Assembly: GCA_025963465.1 (NCBI GenBank)
Contig: JAOQAP010000010.1
Coordinates: forward strand, 1 to 42,141
From: Flavipsychrobacter sp.
GTDB lineage: Bacteria; Bacteroidota; Bacteroidia; Chitinophagales; Chitinophagaceae
Direction of reading: 5' to 3'
DNA: 42,141 nucleotides
Shown here: piece by piece, positions 8,684 through 15,257 of the stretch
Position numbering within the stretch: position 1 is the first letter of the stretch
Layout: the number at the start of each line of letters is the position of its first letter
The notes under the pieces: generated by a model
The model's database searches: none
Told to the model about the DNA's origin: nothing
Seen by the model: only the letters and a program-made list of their open reading frames with translations
Position numbers and translations under genes: made by a program

Positions 8684-9001
8684 ATGGAGAGAAAAAGACA
8701 AAAAGAAATAGGCACGTTAATTGCACAAGACAGAGCAAAAGGTTACCAGCAAACTGATGTTTTCCCCGATAGAATTTCTATCGAACAATTCAGGGCGATA
8801 TGGAATGATGACAGGGTTCAATACGATGATGAACAATTATTCAAAATCAGGGAATGGTTGTATGCCATGTGTAATGTCGCTCTCTCTGTTGCAGAAGAAC
8901 AATTTGAAAACAGGAATAAAATTATAGAGCTAAAACCGGAAACAGATGAAGCAAAAGAAAGCCATTTTATACATCCGAGTGAGTACAGACGAGCAAGCTG
9001 A
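8684..9001 (+). CDS. Small unrecognised protein upstream of the serine recombinase
   Basis: From the ATG at 8684 this is 105 residues. The sequence is helical and charged, starting MERKRQKEIGTLI and containing a run of hydrophobic positions (IREWLYAMCNVALSVAEE) that would pack as a helical bundle. I see no known motif. Its last 56 bases overlap the start of the recombinase gene in another frame, so the two are translationally linked. Small helical proteins in this position beside serine or tyrosine recombinases are common in Bacteroidota mobile elements and may control recombination direction; that is inference. Confidence 0.65.
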   Translation: MERKRQKEIGTLIAQDRAKGYQQTDVFPDRISIEQFRAIWNDDRVQYDDEQLFKIREWLYAMCNVALSVAEEQFENRNKIIELKPETDEAKESHFIHPSEYRRAS

Positions 9002-10580
9002 GAAAGGTCATAGTCTCGCCCATCAGGAAGAAATGCTTCGGAAATACTGCGCTATTAATAGCATCGAAATAGTTGCCTTTTATAAGGAAGACTATTCAGC
9101 TAAGACTTTTGACAGACCAGAGTTCAAAAATATCATTTCCGCTCTGCGTAAAAACAAAGGCATGGCTGATTTGTTGTTATTTCTGAAGTGGGATAGGTTT
9201 TCCCGAAATGCGCCGGAGGCATATACAATGATAAGCCAGCTTAATAAGCTTGGTGTAGAGCCGCAGGGAATAGAGCAGCCATTAAATATGGAGATACCGG
9301 AACAAAAATTCCTTCTGGCTTTATATCTGACCGCACCTGAAGTAGAGAATGACCGCAGGGCAATGAACATAACTGCCGGAATACGCAAAGCAATGAAGGA
9401 TGGTCGGTACATGGGTTCTGCTCCTTACGGTTATAAGCACAGCCGTAACGAGAATAACAAACCCTGTATAGCCCCCAACCAAAAGGAGCAGGGCTTTGTT
9501 GAGACGGCGTTTGAAATGATGGCAAGTGGCAATTACCACATTGAAGAACTAAGGCATATTCTCAACAAGAAAGGTATGCCATTGGGAAGGACCCGCTTCT
9601 GGTGTATGTTGCGTAACCCTGTTTACATCGGCAAGGTTGCTGTTCCAGCGTATAAGCAGGAGTCGGGGATGGTAGTGAAGGGTACGCATGATGCGATTAT
9701 TGCTGATGCTTTGTATTACGAGGTTCAGGATGTACTGGAAGGCCGTAAACGTAAGCTACCAAATTCACCCTTCTGCCAGCAGGATGAGTTACCATTGAGA
9801 GGATTTCTTACCTGTGCAAAATGTGGCAAGACACTTACGGGCAGTGCATCAAAAGGAAGAAGCGCACGATACTATTACTATCACTGCAAAAACAAATGCA
9901 ATGAACGTTACCGGGCAAATGAGGCTAACGAGTGTTTTGAGCAGATGCTGGAGAATATTAGTCGCGAGGAGAAGTTGTATCGGTCTTGTGAATTGATAAT
10001 GGCGGGTGCTAATAAAAAAAATGGGCAGGACAGATCAAACGAAGTACTTCAACAAAAGAAGGAATTAGAGACCTACAAAAAGCGATTGGATAATGCCCAA
10101 ACCTTAATGCTTGATGGGGAACTTGACGCGGCAGATTATCGCAAAATCAAGGCAAAGTTAGAGCCGGAAATTGAAAAGGTTGCAGCAAGGATCGCACAGC
10201 TGAGTAAGAACGATAGCAATGGACGGGAAATAATAGAATTTGGTTTCTACTTTCTGCGGAATATGAGCAATCTCTTTACCAGTGCGACTTTGGACAAGAA
10301 ACGATACATTCTTGGTTCGACCTTCCCGGAAAAATTGATTTATGAGAATGGCACCTATCGAACCGAAGCGGACGACAATGTTCTTGTCTTGATAGCCAAT
10401 ACAGGCAAGGATTTGGGAGGGAAAAAGAAAGGAAGGCGAGATTTATTTCGCCTTCCTTCCCGTAAAGTGGCCTTGCCAGGAATCGAACCTGGATCTGGAG
10501 CCCGTCCGAAAGGCGTTCAGCCGGGCGGGCTTCGGAAACTCTTATACTATCCATACTATCCACGTCCTGAACTGAGTTAA
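8946..10580 (+). CDS. Large serine recombinase (site-specific integrase), C-terminus probably chimeric
   Basis: The N-terminal resolvase domain begins AILYIRVSTDEQ with nucleophile Ser13; LKWDRFSRN at 80-88 carries the conserved Asp/Arg cluster. The recombinase domain covers about 155-265 (GSAPYGYKHSR, then the LRNPVYIGK segment). A zinc ribbon follows with C290, C293, C314 and C318. A coiled coil spans about 365-420. This is the full architecture of large serine integrases, which cut and join attP and attB through a Ser-DNA link. The last 50 or so residues are odd: from about residue 495 the frame crosses a perfect hairpin, and from about 508 it reads the antisense of a tRNA-Arg 3' half (VALPGIEPGS). 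That tail probably arose when the element joined the host site. The start overlaps the previous gene by 56 bases. Confidence 0.92.
   Translation: MKQKKAILYIRVSTDEQAEKGHSLAHQEEMLRKYCAINSIEIVAFYKEDYSAKTFDRPEFKNIISALRKNKGMADLLLFLKWDRFSRNAPEAYTMISQLNKLGVEPQGIEQPLNMEIPEQKFLLALYLTAPEVENDRRAMNITAGIRKAMKDGRYMGSAPYGYKHSRNENNKPCIAPNQKEQGFVETAFEMMASGNYHIEELRHILNKKGMPLGRTRFWCMLRNPVYIGKVAVPAYKQESGMVVKGTHDAIIADALYYEVQDVLEGRKRKLPNSPFCQQDELPLRGFLTCAKCGKTLTGSASKGRSARYYYYHCKNKCNERYRANEANECFEQMLENISREEKLYRSCELIMAGANKKNGQDRSNEVLQQKKELETYKKRLDNAQTLMLDGELDAADYRKIKAKLEPEIEKVAARIAQLSKNDSNGREIIEFGFYFLRNMSNLFTSATLDKKRYILGSTFPEKLIYENGTYRTEADDNVLVLIANTGKDLGGKKKGRRDLFRLPSRKVALPGIEPGSGARPKGVQPGGLRKLLYYPYYPRPELS
10431..10456. 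terminator. Hairpin at the end of the recombinase region
   Basis: GGAAGGCGA at 10431-10439 pairs perfectly with 10448-10456 across an eight-base loop. It lies inside the extended recombinase frame and just downstream of the tRNA 3' half as read on the minus strand. It looks like a terminator that has been placed inside a reading frame by integration. T-tracts are poor on both strands, so strength is uncertain. Confidence 0.4.
10501..10529. repeat. GC-rich hairpin element inserted in tRNA remnant, copy 1
   Basis: The 29-base insert begins CCCGTCCGAA and ends CCGGGCGGG. CCCGTCCG pairs with CGGGCGGG allowing one G-U pair, giving an 8-base stem and a 13-base loop. A closely similar insert lies at 11075-11102 at a different place in the same tRNA gene. 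The pattern is that of a REP-like or Rickettsia-type palindromic element. Confidence 0.6.
10524..10552. repeat. 29-base perfect direct repeat, left copy
   Basis: These bases are identical to 11046-11074. They cover the end of a hairpin element plus the anticodon arm and D-stem of the tRNA. The two copies flank about 490 bases that hold the GIY-YIG gene and the intact tRNA-Arg, as expected of an att-like core or of a recombination scar. Confidence 0.7.
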
Positions 10581-10608
10581 TCAGAGCGGATATTGTATAC
10601 AATGCATC

Positions 10609-10854
10609 CTATCGTATATGTATTTTTGTTTTTAGGAATCTTCTGCCTGTAGCTGATTTGAAGTATTTCTCTCTTGTTACTGCTTCCTCTTTTGTTGCAA
10701 ACTCTTCAAAGTAAGCGACCTCGAAAGGAATATACGGCTTTATCGAAGTGGTTTGCCCTGAATTATGTTCCTTAAGTCGTATTTCAAGGTTTTGGCAATG
10801 ACCTTTGTATAGATAGTCGTGGTTAATGCTTTTTAGAACATAAGCATAAAACAT
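10609..10854 (-). CDS. GIY-YIG nuclease superfamily protein (YhbQ/UPF0213-like)
   Basis: This 81-residue protein has the compact GIY-YIG layout: YAYVLKS in place of the GIY strand, YLYKGH in place of the YIG strand, then the helix with the catalytic-type Arg (NLEIRLKEHNSG) and a downstream Glu (TKEEAVTREKYFKSATGRRFL). Free-standing proteins of this size are widespread in Bacteroidota; their physiological role is unclear, though DNA cleavage is proposed. The YIG strand here has Leu-Tyr-Lys-Gly, a common variant. It lies just downstream of the intact tRNA-Arg on the same strand and between the two halves of a broken tRNA, so it may have travelled with the tRNA. Confidence 0.88.
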   Translation of the reverse strand: MFYAYVLKSINHDYLYKGHCQNLEIRLKEHNSGQTTSIKPYIPFEVAYFEEFATKEEAVTREKYFKSATGRRFLKTKIHIR

Positions 10855-10870
10855 TGTTGTGTATTTTATG

Positions 10871-10942
10871 TGGCCTTGCCAGGAATCGAACCTGGATCTG
10901 GAGCTTCGGAAACTCTTATACTATCCATTGTACTACAAGGCC
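10871..10942 (-). tRNA. tRNA-Arg (anticodon CCG)
   Basis: The 72-base cloverleaf folds fully. The acceptor GGCCTTG pairs with CAAGGCC, the D-arm is GTAC/GTAT with an eight-base loop containing GG, the anticodon loop is TTCCGAA with CCG in the middle, and the T-arm CCAGG-TTCGATT-CCTGG is standard. The outermost anticodon-stem pair is an A-C mismatch. The CCA end is not encoded. It reads codon CGG. It is the only intact copy among three related segments within 650 bases. A -7 element (TACCTTTG) lies 18 bases upstream. Confidence 0.92.
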
Positions 10943-10959
10943 ATGAAATTCAGGAAGCG

Positions 10960-10967
10960 CAAAGGTA
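10960..10967 (-). promoter_or_regulatory. -7 promoter element of the tRNA-Arg gene
   Basis: On the minus strand the bases read TACCTTTG, an exact TAnnTTTG match, 17 bases before the tRNA 5' end. The same element is duplicated at 11138-11145 in front of the broken 5' half. No clear -33 TTTG is seen. Confidence 0.55.
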
Positions 10968-10972
10968 ATTAT

Positions 10973-11011
10973 TTATAGTGTTCTGTCACTATCAGGTTTT
11001 TGGCGAATGAG
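10973..11011 (-). pseudogene. Duplicated 3' end remnant of the ABC ATPase gene
   Basis: Translated on the minus strand these bases give FAKNLIVTEHYK and a stop, clearly related to the real ABC protein end FCKEQIVIEDYK at 11147-11185. Only about a dozen codons remain. The remnant sits in front of the intact tRNA-Arg just as the real ABC end sits in front of the broken copy, so the whole block 'ABC end plus tRNA' exists twice, with divergence. Confidence 0.6.
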
Positions 11012-11045
11012 GTTAGTTATTTCTTGCTGATTGTGGTTTGACAAT

Positions 11046-11074
11046 GGCGGGCTTCGGAAACTCTTATACTATCC
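11046..11074. repeat. 29-base perfect direct repeat, right copy
   Basis: Identical to 10524-10552; see that entry. Here the repeat is joined on its right to a second hairpin element and the 5' half of the tRNA. Confidence 0.7.
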
Positions 11075-11119
11075 CCGTCCGAACGGGTTCATCCGGGCGG
11101 GCATTGTACTACAAAGGCC
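11051..11119 (-). pseudogene. tRNA-Arg 5' half interrupted by a hairpin element
   Basis: On the minus strand this starts GGCCTTTGTAGTACAAT, the tRNA 5' end with one extra T in the acceptor strand. After the start of the D-loop a 28-base hairpin element (11075-11102) is inserted, and the sequence then continues through the D-stem to the anticodon arm and stops after GAAG followed by six bases matching the start of another hairpin element. The variable loop, T-arm and 3' acceptor are absent. It complements the 3' half at 10468-10552. Confidence 0.7.
11075..11102. repeat. GC-rich hairpin element inserted in tRNA remnant, copy 2
   Basis: A 28-base insert resembling the element at 10501-10529, with the same stem arms and a slightly different loop (AACGGGTTCATC). 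It sits in the D-loop rather than the anticodon arm. Two copies at two places argue for an element able to enter structured RNA genes. Confidence 0.6.
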
Positions 11120-11146
11120 ATGAAATTTTCGGAAGCGCAAAGGTAA

Positions 11147-11767
11147 TTATTTATAGTCTTCTATTACTATCTGCTCTTTGCAAAAGAAATATTCCCGTGG
11201 GTCGTTTGATGCAACTACTATGAGCCGGTCTTTACCATATACTTCTATCCATTCCCGGTATTGTTCTATTCCTTTCTGGTCCAGGTTAGTGCATGGCTCA
11301 TCCAGTAACAATATTGGCGTATCGGTGAAAATGGCCTGTGCCAGCTTCACTCTTTGCTTCATGCCCGATGAATAATCACCTATTGGTTTATCTGCGGTGT
11401 CCTTCAGCCCGGTTATTTCTATTATTTTATCTACTGTGAGGGTTGGTAAGGGCTTCTTAAATGAGAAGTGGAACTCTAAAAATTCCCTGAGTGTCAATTC
11501 TTCTACCAGTTCCTGTCCCGGTGCTGTAAAGCTGATATAGCTGAAGATGTTTTCTGGTTGTATAATAGTGCCGTGTGCATCATGAAAGAAAACTTTACCA
11601 AGCGAGGGGGTCTGCATGCCTGATATGATACGCAACAGGGTAGACTTGCCACAGCCATTAGGCCCCAGTAATGCATATGCACCCGGCGTGCTGAAAGAAT
11701 AATTAACGTCTTTGAATATCCAGTAGCGCTGAAATCGTTTGCTGATATGCTCAAGGGATATTTTCAT
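11147..11767 (-). CDS. ABC transporter ATP-binding protein
   Basis: A single ABC ATPase domain of 206 residues: Walker A GPNGCGKST (35-43), signature YSSGMKQR (132-139), Walker B ILLLDE (152-157) and D-loop after PCTNLD. The switch histidine is replaced: IVVASNDPRE has Asn where His is usual, which would weaken hydrolysis or mark a non-transport role. No permease gene is adjacent; the partner may be encoded elsewhere, as often for CcmA-like or ABC-2 type exporters, which this short domain resembles. The end of the gene overlaps the duplicated region in front of the tRNA-Arg, and a fragment of its 3' end is repeated at 10973-11011. Confidence 0.88.
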   Translation of the reverse strand: MKISLEHISKRFQRYWIFKDVNYSFSTPGAYALLGPNGCGKSTLLRIISGMQTPSLGKVFFHDAHGTIIQPENIFSYISFTAPGQELVEELTLREFLEFHFSFKKPLPTLTVDKIIEITGLKDTADKPIGDYSSGMKQRVKLAQAIFTDTPILLLDEPCTNLDQKGIEQYREWIEVYGKDRLIVVASNDPREYFFCKEQIVIEDYK

Positions 11768-11796
11768 TAAGACGAAGATAAAACAATGTATAAAAC

Positions 11797-11844
11797 AAAA
11801 GCCAGAAGATAGAAAACCTCGAGGCTTTTTAACTTCTGACTTTT
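11797..11844 (-). terminator. Probable terminator after lpxA
   Basis: AAAAGCCAGAAG (11797-11808) pairs with CTTCTGACTTTT (11833-11844) with one mismatch, and the loop contains the palindrome CCTCGAGG (11817-11824). A- and T-runs flank the stem on both sides. It separates the lipid A operon from the ABC gene on the same strand. Confidence 0.55.
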
Positions 11845-11858
11845 AATTGCTGTGTGTA

Positions 11859-12659
11859 CTAAGGCATATCTTCGCTATGGCGACGGATATAACCTTTCAT
11901 GATGCCTCTGCCTGTTTCACGCACAAATGAAATGATCTCATCGCGCTCATCAGATACCGGTATCTCAGTTTCTATGATGCTCAGCGCCTTAGATACATTG
12001 TAGCCGCGTACAAAAAGAATACGGTAGATATCAAGTATATGGTTGATCTTTTCTATGGAGTAGCCACGACGTTTGAGGCCTACAGAGTTTACCCCTACAT
12101 ATGATAGTGGTTCACGTGCTGCCTTTACATATGGTGGTATATCCTTCCTCACCAGCGATCCGCCGGTAACGAATGCGTGAGACCCTATGCGAACGAATTG
12201 CTGCACAGCTGTAAGGCCTGCCAGTACCACACAATCGCCCACTATGATATGGCCTGCAAGAGTAGTATTATTTGAGAATATACAGTTGTTCCCTACTTCA
12301 CAATCGTGTGCTATGTGGGTATAGGCCATGATAAGGCAGTTGTTGCCTATCTTGGTTGCATTCCTGTCGGATGTGCCCCTGTTGATTGTAACACACTCAC
12401 GAATAGTAGTGTTATCGCCAATGATACAGATGGTATCTTCTCCTTTGAACTTCAGATCCTGCGGTATTGCCGATATTACGGAGCTTGGAAATATGCGCAC
12501 ATTTTTCCCGATGCGTGCTCCTTCCATTATTGTAACGTTAGAGCCTATCCATGTGCCTTCGCCTATCTCCACATTTTTGTGGATGGTAGTAAAAGGATCG
12601 ATCTTCACGTTAGGCGCTATCTTTGAGTCCGGGTGGACGTAGGTAAGAGGGTGGATCAT
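11859..12659 (-). CDS. lpxA: Acyl-ACP--UDP-N-acetylglucosamine O-acyltransferase LpxA
   Basis: LpxA adds the first acyl chain to the 3-OH of UDP-GlcNAc in lipid A synthesis, in the cytosol. The 266-residue protein has the left-handed beta-helix hexapeptide repeats (I-G-x-x-x-x units through residues 10-190) and the catalytic region YTHIAHDC with His118, equivalent to His125 of the E. coli enzyme. The C-terminal helical part matches the family. Its ATG overlaps the stop of lpxC/fabZ by four bases, so translation is coupled. It is the last gene of the lpxD-lpxC/fabZ-lpxA operon; lpxB is not here. Confidence 0.97.
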   Translation of the reverse strand: MIHPLTYVHPDSKIAPNVKIDPFTTIHKNVEIGEGTWIGSNVTIMEGARIGKNVRIFPSSVISAIPQDLKFKGEDTICIIGDNTTIRECVTINRGTSDRNATKIGNNCLIMAYTHIAHDCEVGNNCIFSNNTTLAGHIIVGDCVVLAGLTAVQQFVRIGSHAFVTGGSLVRKDIPPYVKAAREPLSYVGVNSVGLKRRGYSIEKINHILDIYRILFVRGYNVSKALSIIETEIPVSDERDEIISFVRETGRGIMKGYIRRHSEDMP

Positions 12660-14116
12660 TTTTTATCTTTTCTTGAGATTTGCGCTACCAGTTCCGCCTC
12701 GGTAGCAAGTTTGTTTCCTACATATACCATTCCCCTCATTTCACATATACCACGGCGTATGGGGCTTAATAATTCCAGTTTCAGTATCAGCGTATCGCCG
12801 GGGCGAACTACATTCTTGAAACGTACTTTGTCAATTTTCAGGAAGTAAGTATTGTAATTTTCCGGGTCGCTGATGTTGTTCATTGCCAGTATTCCGCCTG
12901 TTTGTGCAAGGGCTTCTATCTGCAGTACGCCCGGCATTACAGGGTTTCCGGGGAAGTGACCCTGGAAAAACTCTTCATTGAACGTAGCATTTTTGATGCC
13001 TACTACATGTGTATCGCTCAGCTCTATGATCTTATCAACCAAAAGCATAGGGTACCTATGCGGTAGTATTTTGTTGATATGATTGATGTCATAGATTGCC
13101 TGCTGCGACGGATCGTAGTGTGGTATATCTGATAAGTGTTTGTTCTTCTTAATGTACTGCTTGATCTTTCTTGCAAATTCTACATTGGAAGCATGACCAG
13201 GCCTGCTGGCTATGATGTGCGCATTGATGGAATGGCCCACAAGTGCAAGGTCGCCAACTACATCCAGTAGCTTATGGCGTGCCGGCTCATTGGTGTAGTG
13301 CAACTGTATATTGTTCAGAATACCTTCCTGCTTTACTTCTATTTTTTGTTTGTTGAACACTATAGCCAGCCTGTTCAGCTCGTCCTGGCTTACTACCTTA
13401 TCTACTACAACGATGGCATTGTTCAGGTCGCCGCCTTTTATCAGGTTGTTGTCCAGCAGGTATTCCAGCTCATGCAGGAAGCAGAATGTACGGCATGGGC
13501 CGATCTCTGTTCTGAAGTCAGAGAGCTGTTTCATACCGGCATGCTGTGTGCCCAGTACCGGTGAATTGAAATCTATCAATGCGGTGATCTGGTAGTTGGT
13601 AGATGGTACTGCCAGCATATCCACATTCTTCACCGGATCGTAGTAATGTATATTAGTATCAATAGAATAGACAACACGCTTAGCATCCTGTTCCTGAATA
13701 CCAGCGCTTTCTATCGCATCCATAAATTGTTTTGCACTGCCATCCATGATAGGCACTTCAGGGCCATCCATCTCTATGAGTGCATTATCTATGCCCAAGC
13801 CTACAAGAGCTGCAAGGGTATGTTCTATGGTGCTTACGCGTGCGCCATTATGTTCTATAGTAGTGCCACGGCTTGTGTCTACTACGTAGTCCACGTCCGC
13901 TTTTACAATTGGTTTGTCAGCTATGTCCACACGCTGAAAACGGATGCCATAGCCCGGGTTAGCAGGTCTCATGGTCATCGTTACGTTGGCACCGGTGTGC
14001 AACCCTACGCCATGCAGCGTTACAGGCCCTTTTAATGTTTGCTGGTTCTGGCTGTTTTTCGCGTGCAAAGTTTCGATTTTTTTCCTTTCAGTATTGATTA
14101 CAATTGCTTCGTTCAC
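12656..14116 (-). CDS. lpxC/fabZ: Bifunctional UDP-3-O-acyl-GlcNAc deacetylase / 3-hydroxyacyl-ACP dehydratase (LpxC-FabZ fusion)
   Basis: The first 320 residues are LpxC, the zinc deacetylase that commits to lipid A synthesis: zinc ligands His99 (STIEHTLAAL), His281 and Asp285 (HKLLDVVGDL), and the catalytic-type His295. Residues about 340-485 are FabZ, the dehydratase of fatty acid synthesis: His353 in LPHRYPMLLVD and Glu401 in GVLQIEALAQ, with HFPGNPVMPG between. The fusion is a hallmark of Bacteroidota and links the two pathways that compete for 3-hydroxyacyl-ACP. The start is GTG, overlapping the lpxD stop as GTGA, which forces coupled translation. The first 30 residues are extra compared with E. 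coli LpxC. Confidence 0.97.
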   Translation of the reverse strand: MNEAIVINTERKKIETLHAKNSQNQQTLKGPVTLHGVGLHTGANVTMTMRPANPGYGIRFQRVDIADKPIVKADVDYVVDTSRGTTIEHNGARVSTIEHTLAALVGLGIDNALIEMDGPEVPIMDGSAKQFMDAIESAGIQEQDAKRVVYSIDTNIHYYDPVKNVDMLAVPSTNYQITALIDFNSPVLGTQHAGMKQLSDFRTEIGPCRTFCFLHELEYLLDNNLIKGGDLNNAIVVVDKVVSQDELNRLAIVFNKQKIEVKQEGILNNIQLHYTNEPARHKLLDVVGDLALVGHSINAHIIASRPGHASNVEFARKIKQYIKKNKHLSDIPHYDPSQQAIYDINHINKILPHRYPMLLVDKIIELSDTHVVGIKNATFNEEFFQGHFPGNPVMPGVLQIEALAQTGGILAMNNISDPENYNTYFLKIDKVRFKNVVRPGDTLILKLELLSPIRRGICEMRGMVYVGNKLATEAELVAQISRKDKK

Positions 14117-15186
14117 TTTTTATATTCCAGATTTTGGGTACTTAATAATGCGGTCAGTTCCTGAACTGTTTCTTCCAGTCTCATCAGTCTTTGTTGCAAC
14201 TCAGGCAAATTTCTAAAAATTGCCTGACTTTTCAACGAACTTTTATAATCAAATGCCGGGGTGCTGTTTACCGTGGTGCCTTCACTTGTTATAGACTTTG
14301 ACAGCCCGCTTTGAGCATTGATACGGGTGCCATCAGCTATATGTATATGACCTACTATGCCTACCTGTCCGCCAATAACACAGTTTTTGCCCACTTTTGT
14401 GCTACCTGAAACGCCTGTTTGCGCCGCAATCACGGTATGTTCACCTATTTCTACGTTATGCGCTATCATGATCAGGTTATCGAGCTTTACGCCTTTCCTG
14501 ATAATGGTAGAACCCATAGTAGCGCGGTCTATAGTAGTATTAGCACCTATTTCCACATCGTCTTCAATGATCACATTGCCTATCTGTGGTATTTTTTTAT
14601 ACGTATTATCGCTCTGCGGGGCAAAGCCAAAGCCGTCGCCACCAACCACAGAGCCTGAGTGAAGCACTACTTTATTGCCCAGGTGGCATTCATCGTAGAT
14701 CTTTACGCCTGAGTATATTTTTGAGTATGCTCCTATGGTCACATTGTTGCCGATATAGCAGCCTGGATATATTTTCACCCCACTGCCTATCACTGCGTTT
14801 TCACCTATATAGGTAAACGCACCTACGTATACATCGCTGGCTATTGATGCTGTAGGTGATATGTAAGATGGTTGTTCGATGCCCGACTTACTGTTGCCGG
14901 AGATCATTTCGTTGTATTTTTCCAGTAAAAAAGCGAAACCGCTGTAAGCATCCTTTACCCTGATAAGTGTTGAACTTACAGGCTTTGCAAGTTCAAGTGA
15001 GTCATTTACAATAACAATTGATGCTTTTGTAGTGTACAGGTACTCTTCGTACTTAGGATTAGCAATAAAACAGAGCGATCCGGGACCGGCCTCTTCTATT
15101 TTGGCTACATCACTTGCTTTACTATCCGGGTCTCCTTCCAATTTGCCTTGTATCAAGGTGGCTATCTGCTGCGCTGTAAACTGCAT
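14113..15186 (-). CDS. lpxD: UDP-3-O-(3-hydroxyacyl)glucosamine N-acyltransferase LpxD
   Basis: LpxD adds the second acyl chain, to the 2-amino group, after LpxC. The 357-residue protein has an N-terminal uridine-binding domain (1-100), the left-handed beta-helix (about 108-310) and a C-terminal helix likely to trimerise. The signature FGFAP near 186 and LIMIAHNVEIGEH with catalytic His243 (E. coli His239) are present. Only its position as first gene of the operon is unusual to mention: the promoter seems to lie inside the 3' end of the upstream HD gene. Confidence 0.97.
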   Translation of the reverse strand: MQFTAQQIATLIQGKLEGDPDSKASDVAKIEEAGPGSLCFIANPKYEEYLYTTKASIVIVNDSLELAKPVSSTLIRVKDAYSGFAFLLEKYNEMISGNSKSGIEQPSYISPTASIASDVYVGAFTYIGENAVIGSGVKIYPGCYIGNNVTIGAYSKIYSGVKIYDECHLGNKVVLHSGSVVGGDGFGFAPQSDNTYKKIPQIGNVIIEDDVEIGANTTIDRATMGSTIIRKGVKLDNLIMIAHNVEIGEHTVIAAQTGVSGSTKVGKNCVIGGQVGIVGHIHIADGTRINAQSGLSKSITSEGTTVNSTPAFDYKSSLKSQAIFRNLPELQQRLMRLEETVQELTALLSTQNLEYKK

Positions 15187-15257
15187 TTGCTATTAGTTTC
15201 TATTGTTCAGGTTATGAAACGAATGTTCTAATCACCATTCCTTTCAAGGCTGTTTGC

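Larger units (their letters stand above)
1..10552. mobile_element. Probable genomic island, right part (serine recombinase at its right end)
   Basis: A large serine recombinase gene abuts a tRNA-Arg fragment at about 10,468-10,552. To its left lie accessory genes: an excisionase-like HTH protein, small unknown genes, and a large ATPase with a PP2C phosphatase. This layout is typical of an integrated island whose recombinase gene sits next to one attachment site. The first 6.4 kb also look more AT-rich than the lipid A region to the right. The left end is not in the window, so the extent is inference. The defence-like genes and the recombinase module could also be two separate insertions. Confidence 0.4.
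10468..10552 (-). pseudogene. tRNA-Arg(CCG) 3' half interrupted by a hairpin element
   Basis: Read on the minus strand, this copy matches the intact tRNA gene at 10871-10942 from the D-stem to the discriminator base, but a 29-base insert (10501-10529) lies in the 3' side of the anticodon stem. The 5' acceptor strand and D-loop start are missing, so it cannot fold as a tRNA. It overlaps the end of the serine recombinase frame and is a likely remnant of the attachment site. Confidence 0.75.

Noticed and set aside
9092-9539. Minus-strand open frames inside the serine recombinase
   Set aside because: They lie over the conserved resolvase and recombinase domains and show no own features.
10468-10552. 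A second functional tRNA-Arg
   Set aside because: The 5' acceptor strand is missing and an insert breaks the anticodon arm, so it cannot fold.
13274-14216. Plus-strand open frames over the lpxC/fabZ gene
   Set aside because: The minus-strand gene has all catalytic motifs of LpxC and FabZ; the plus-strand frames have none.
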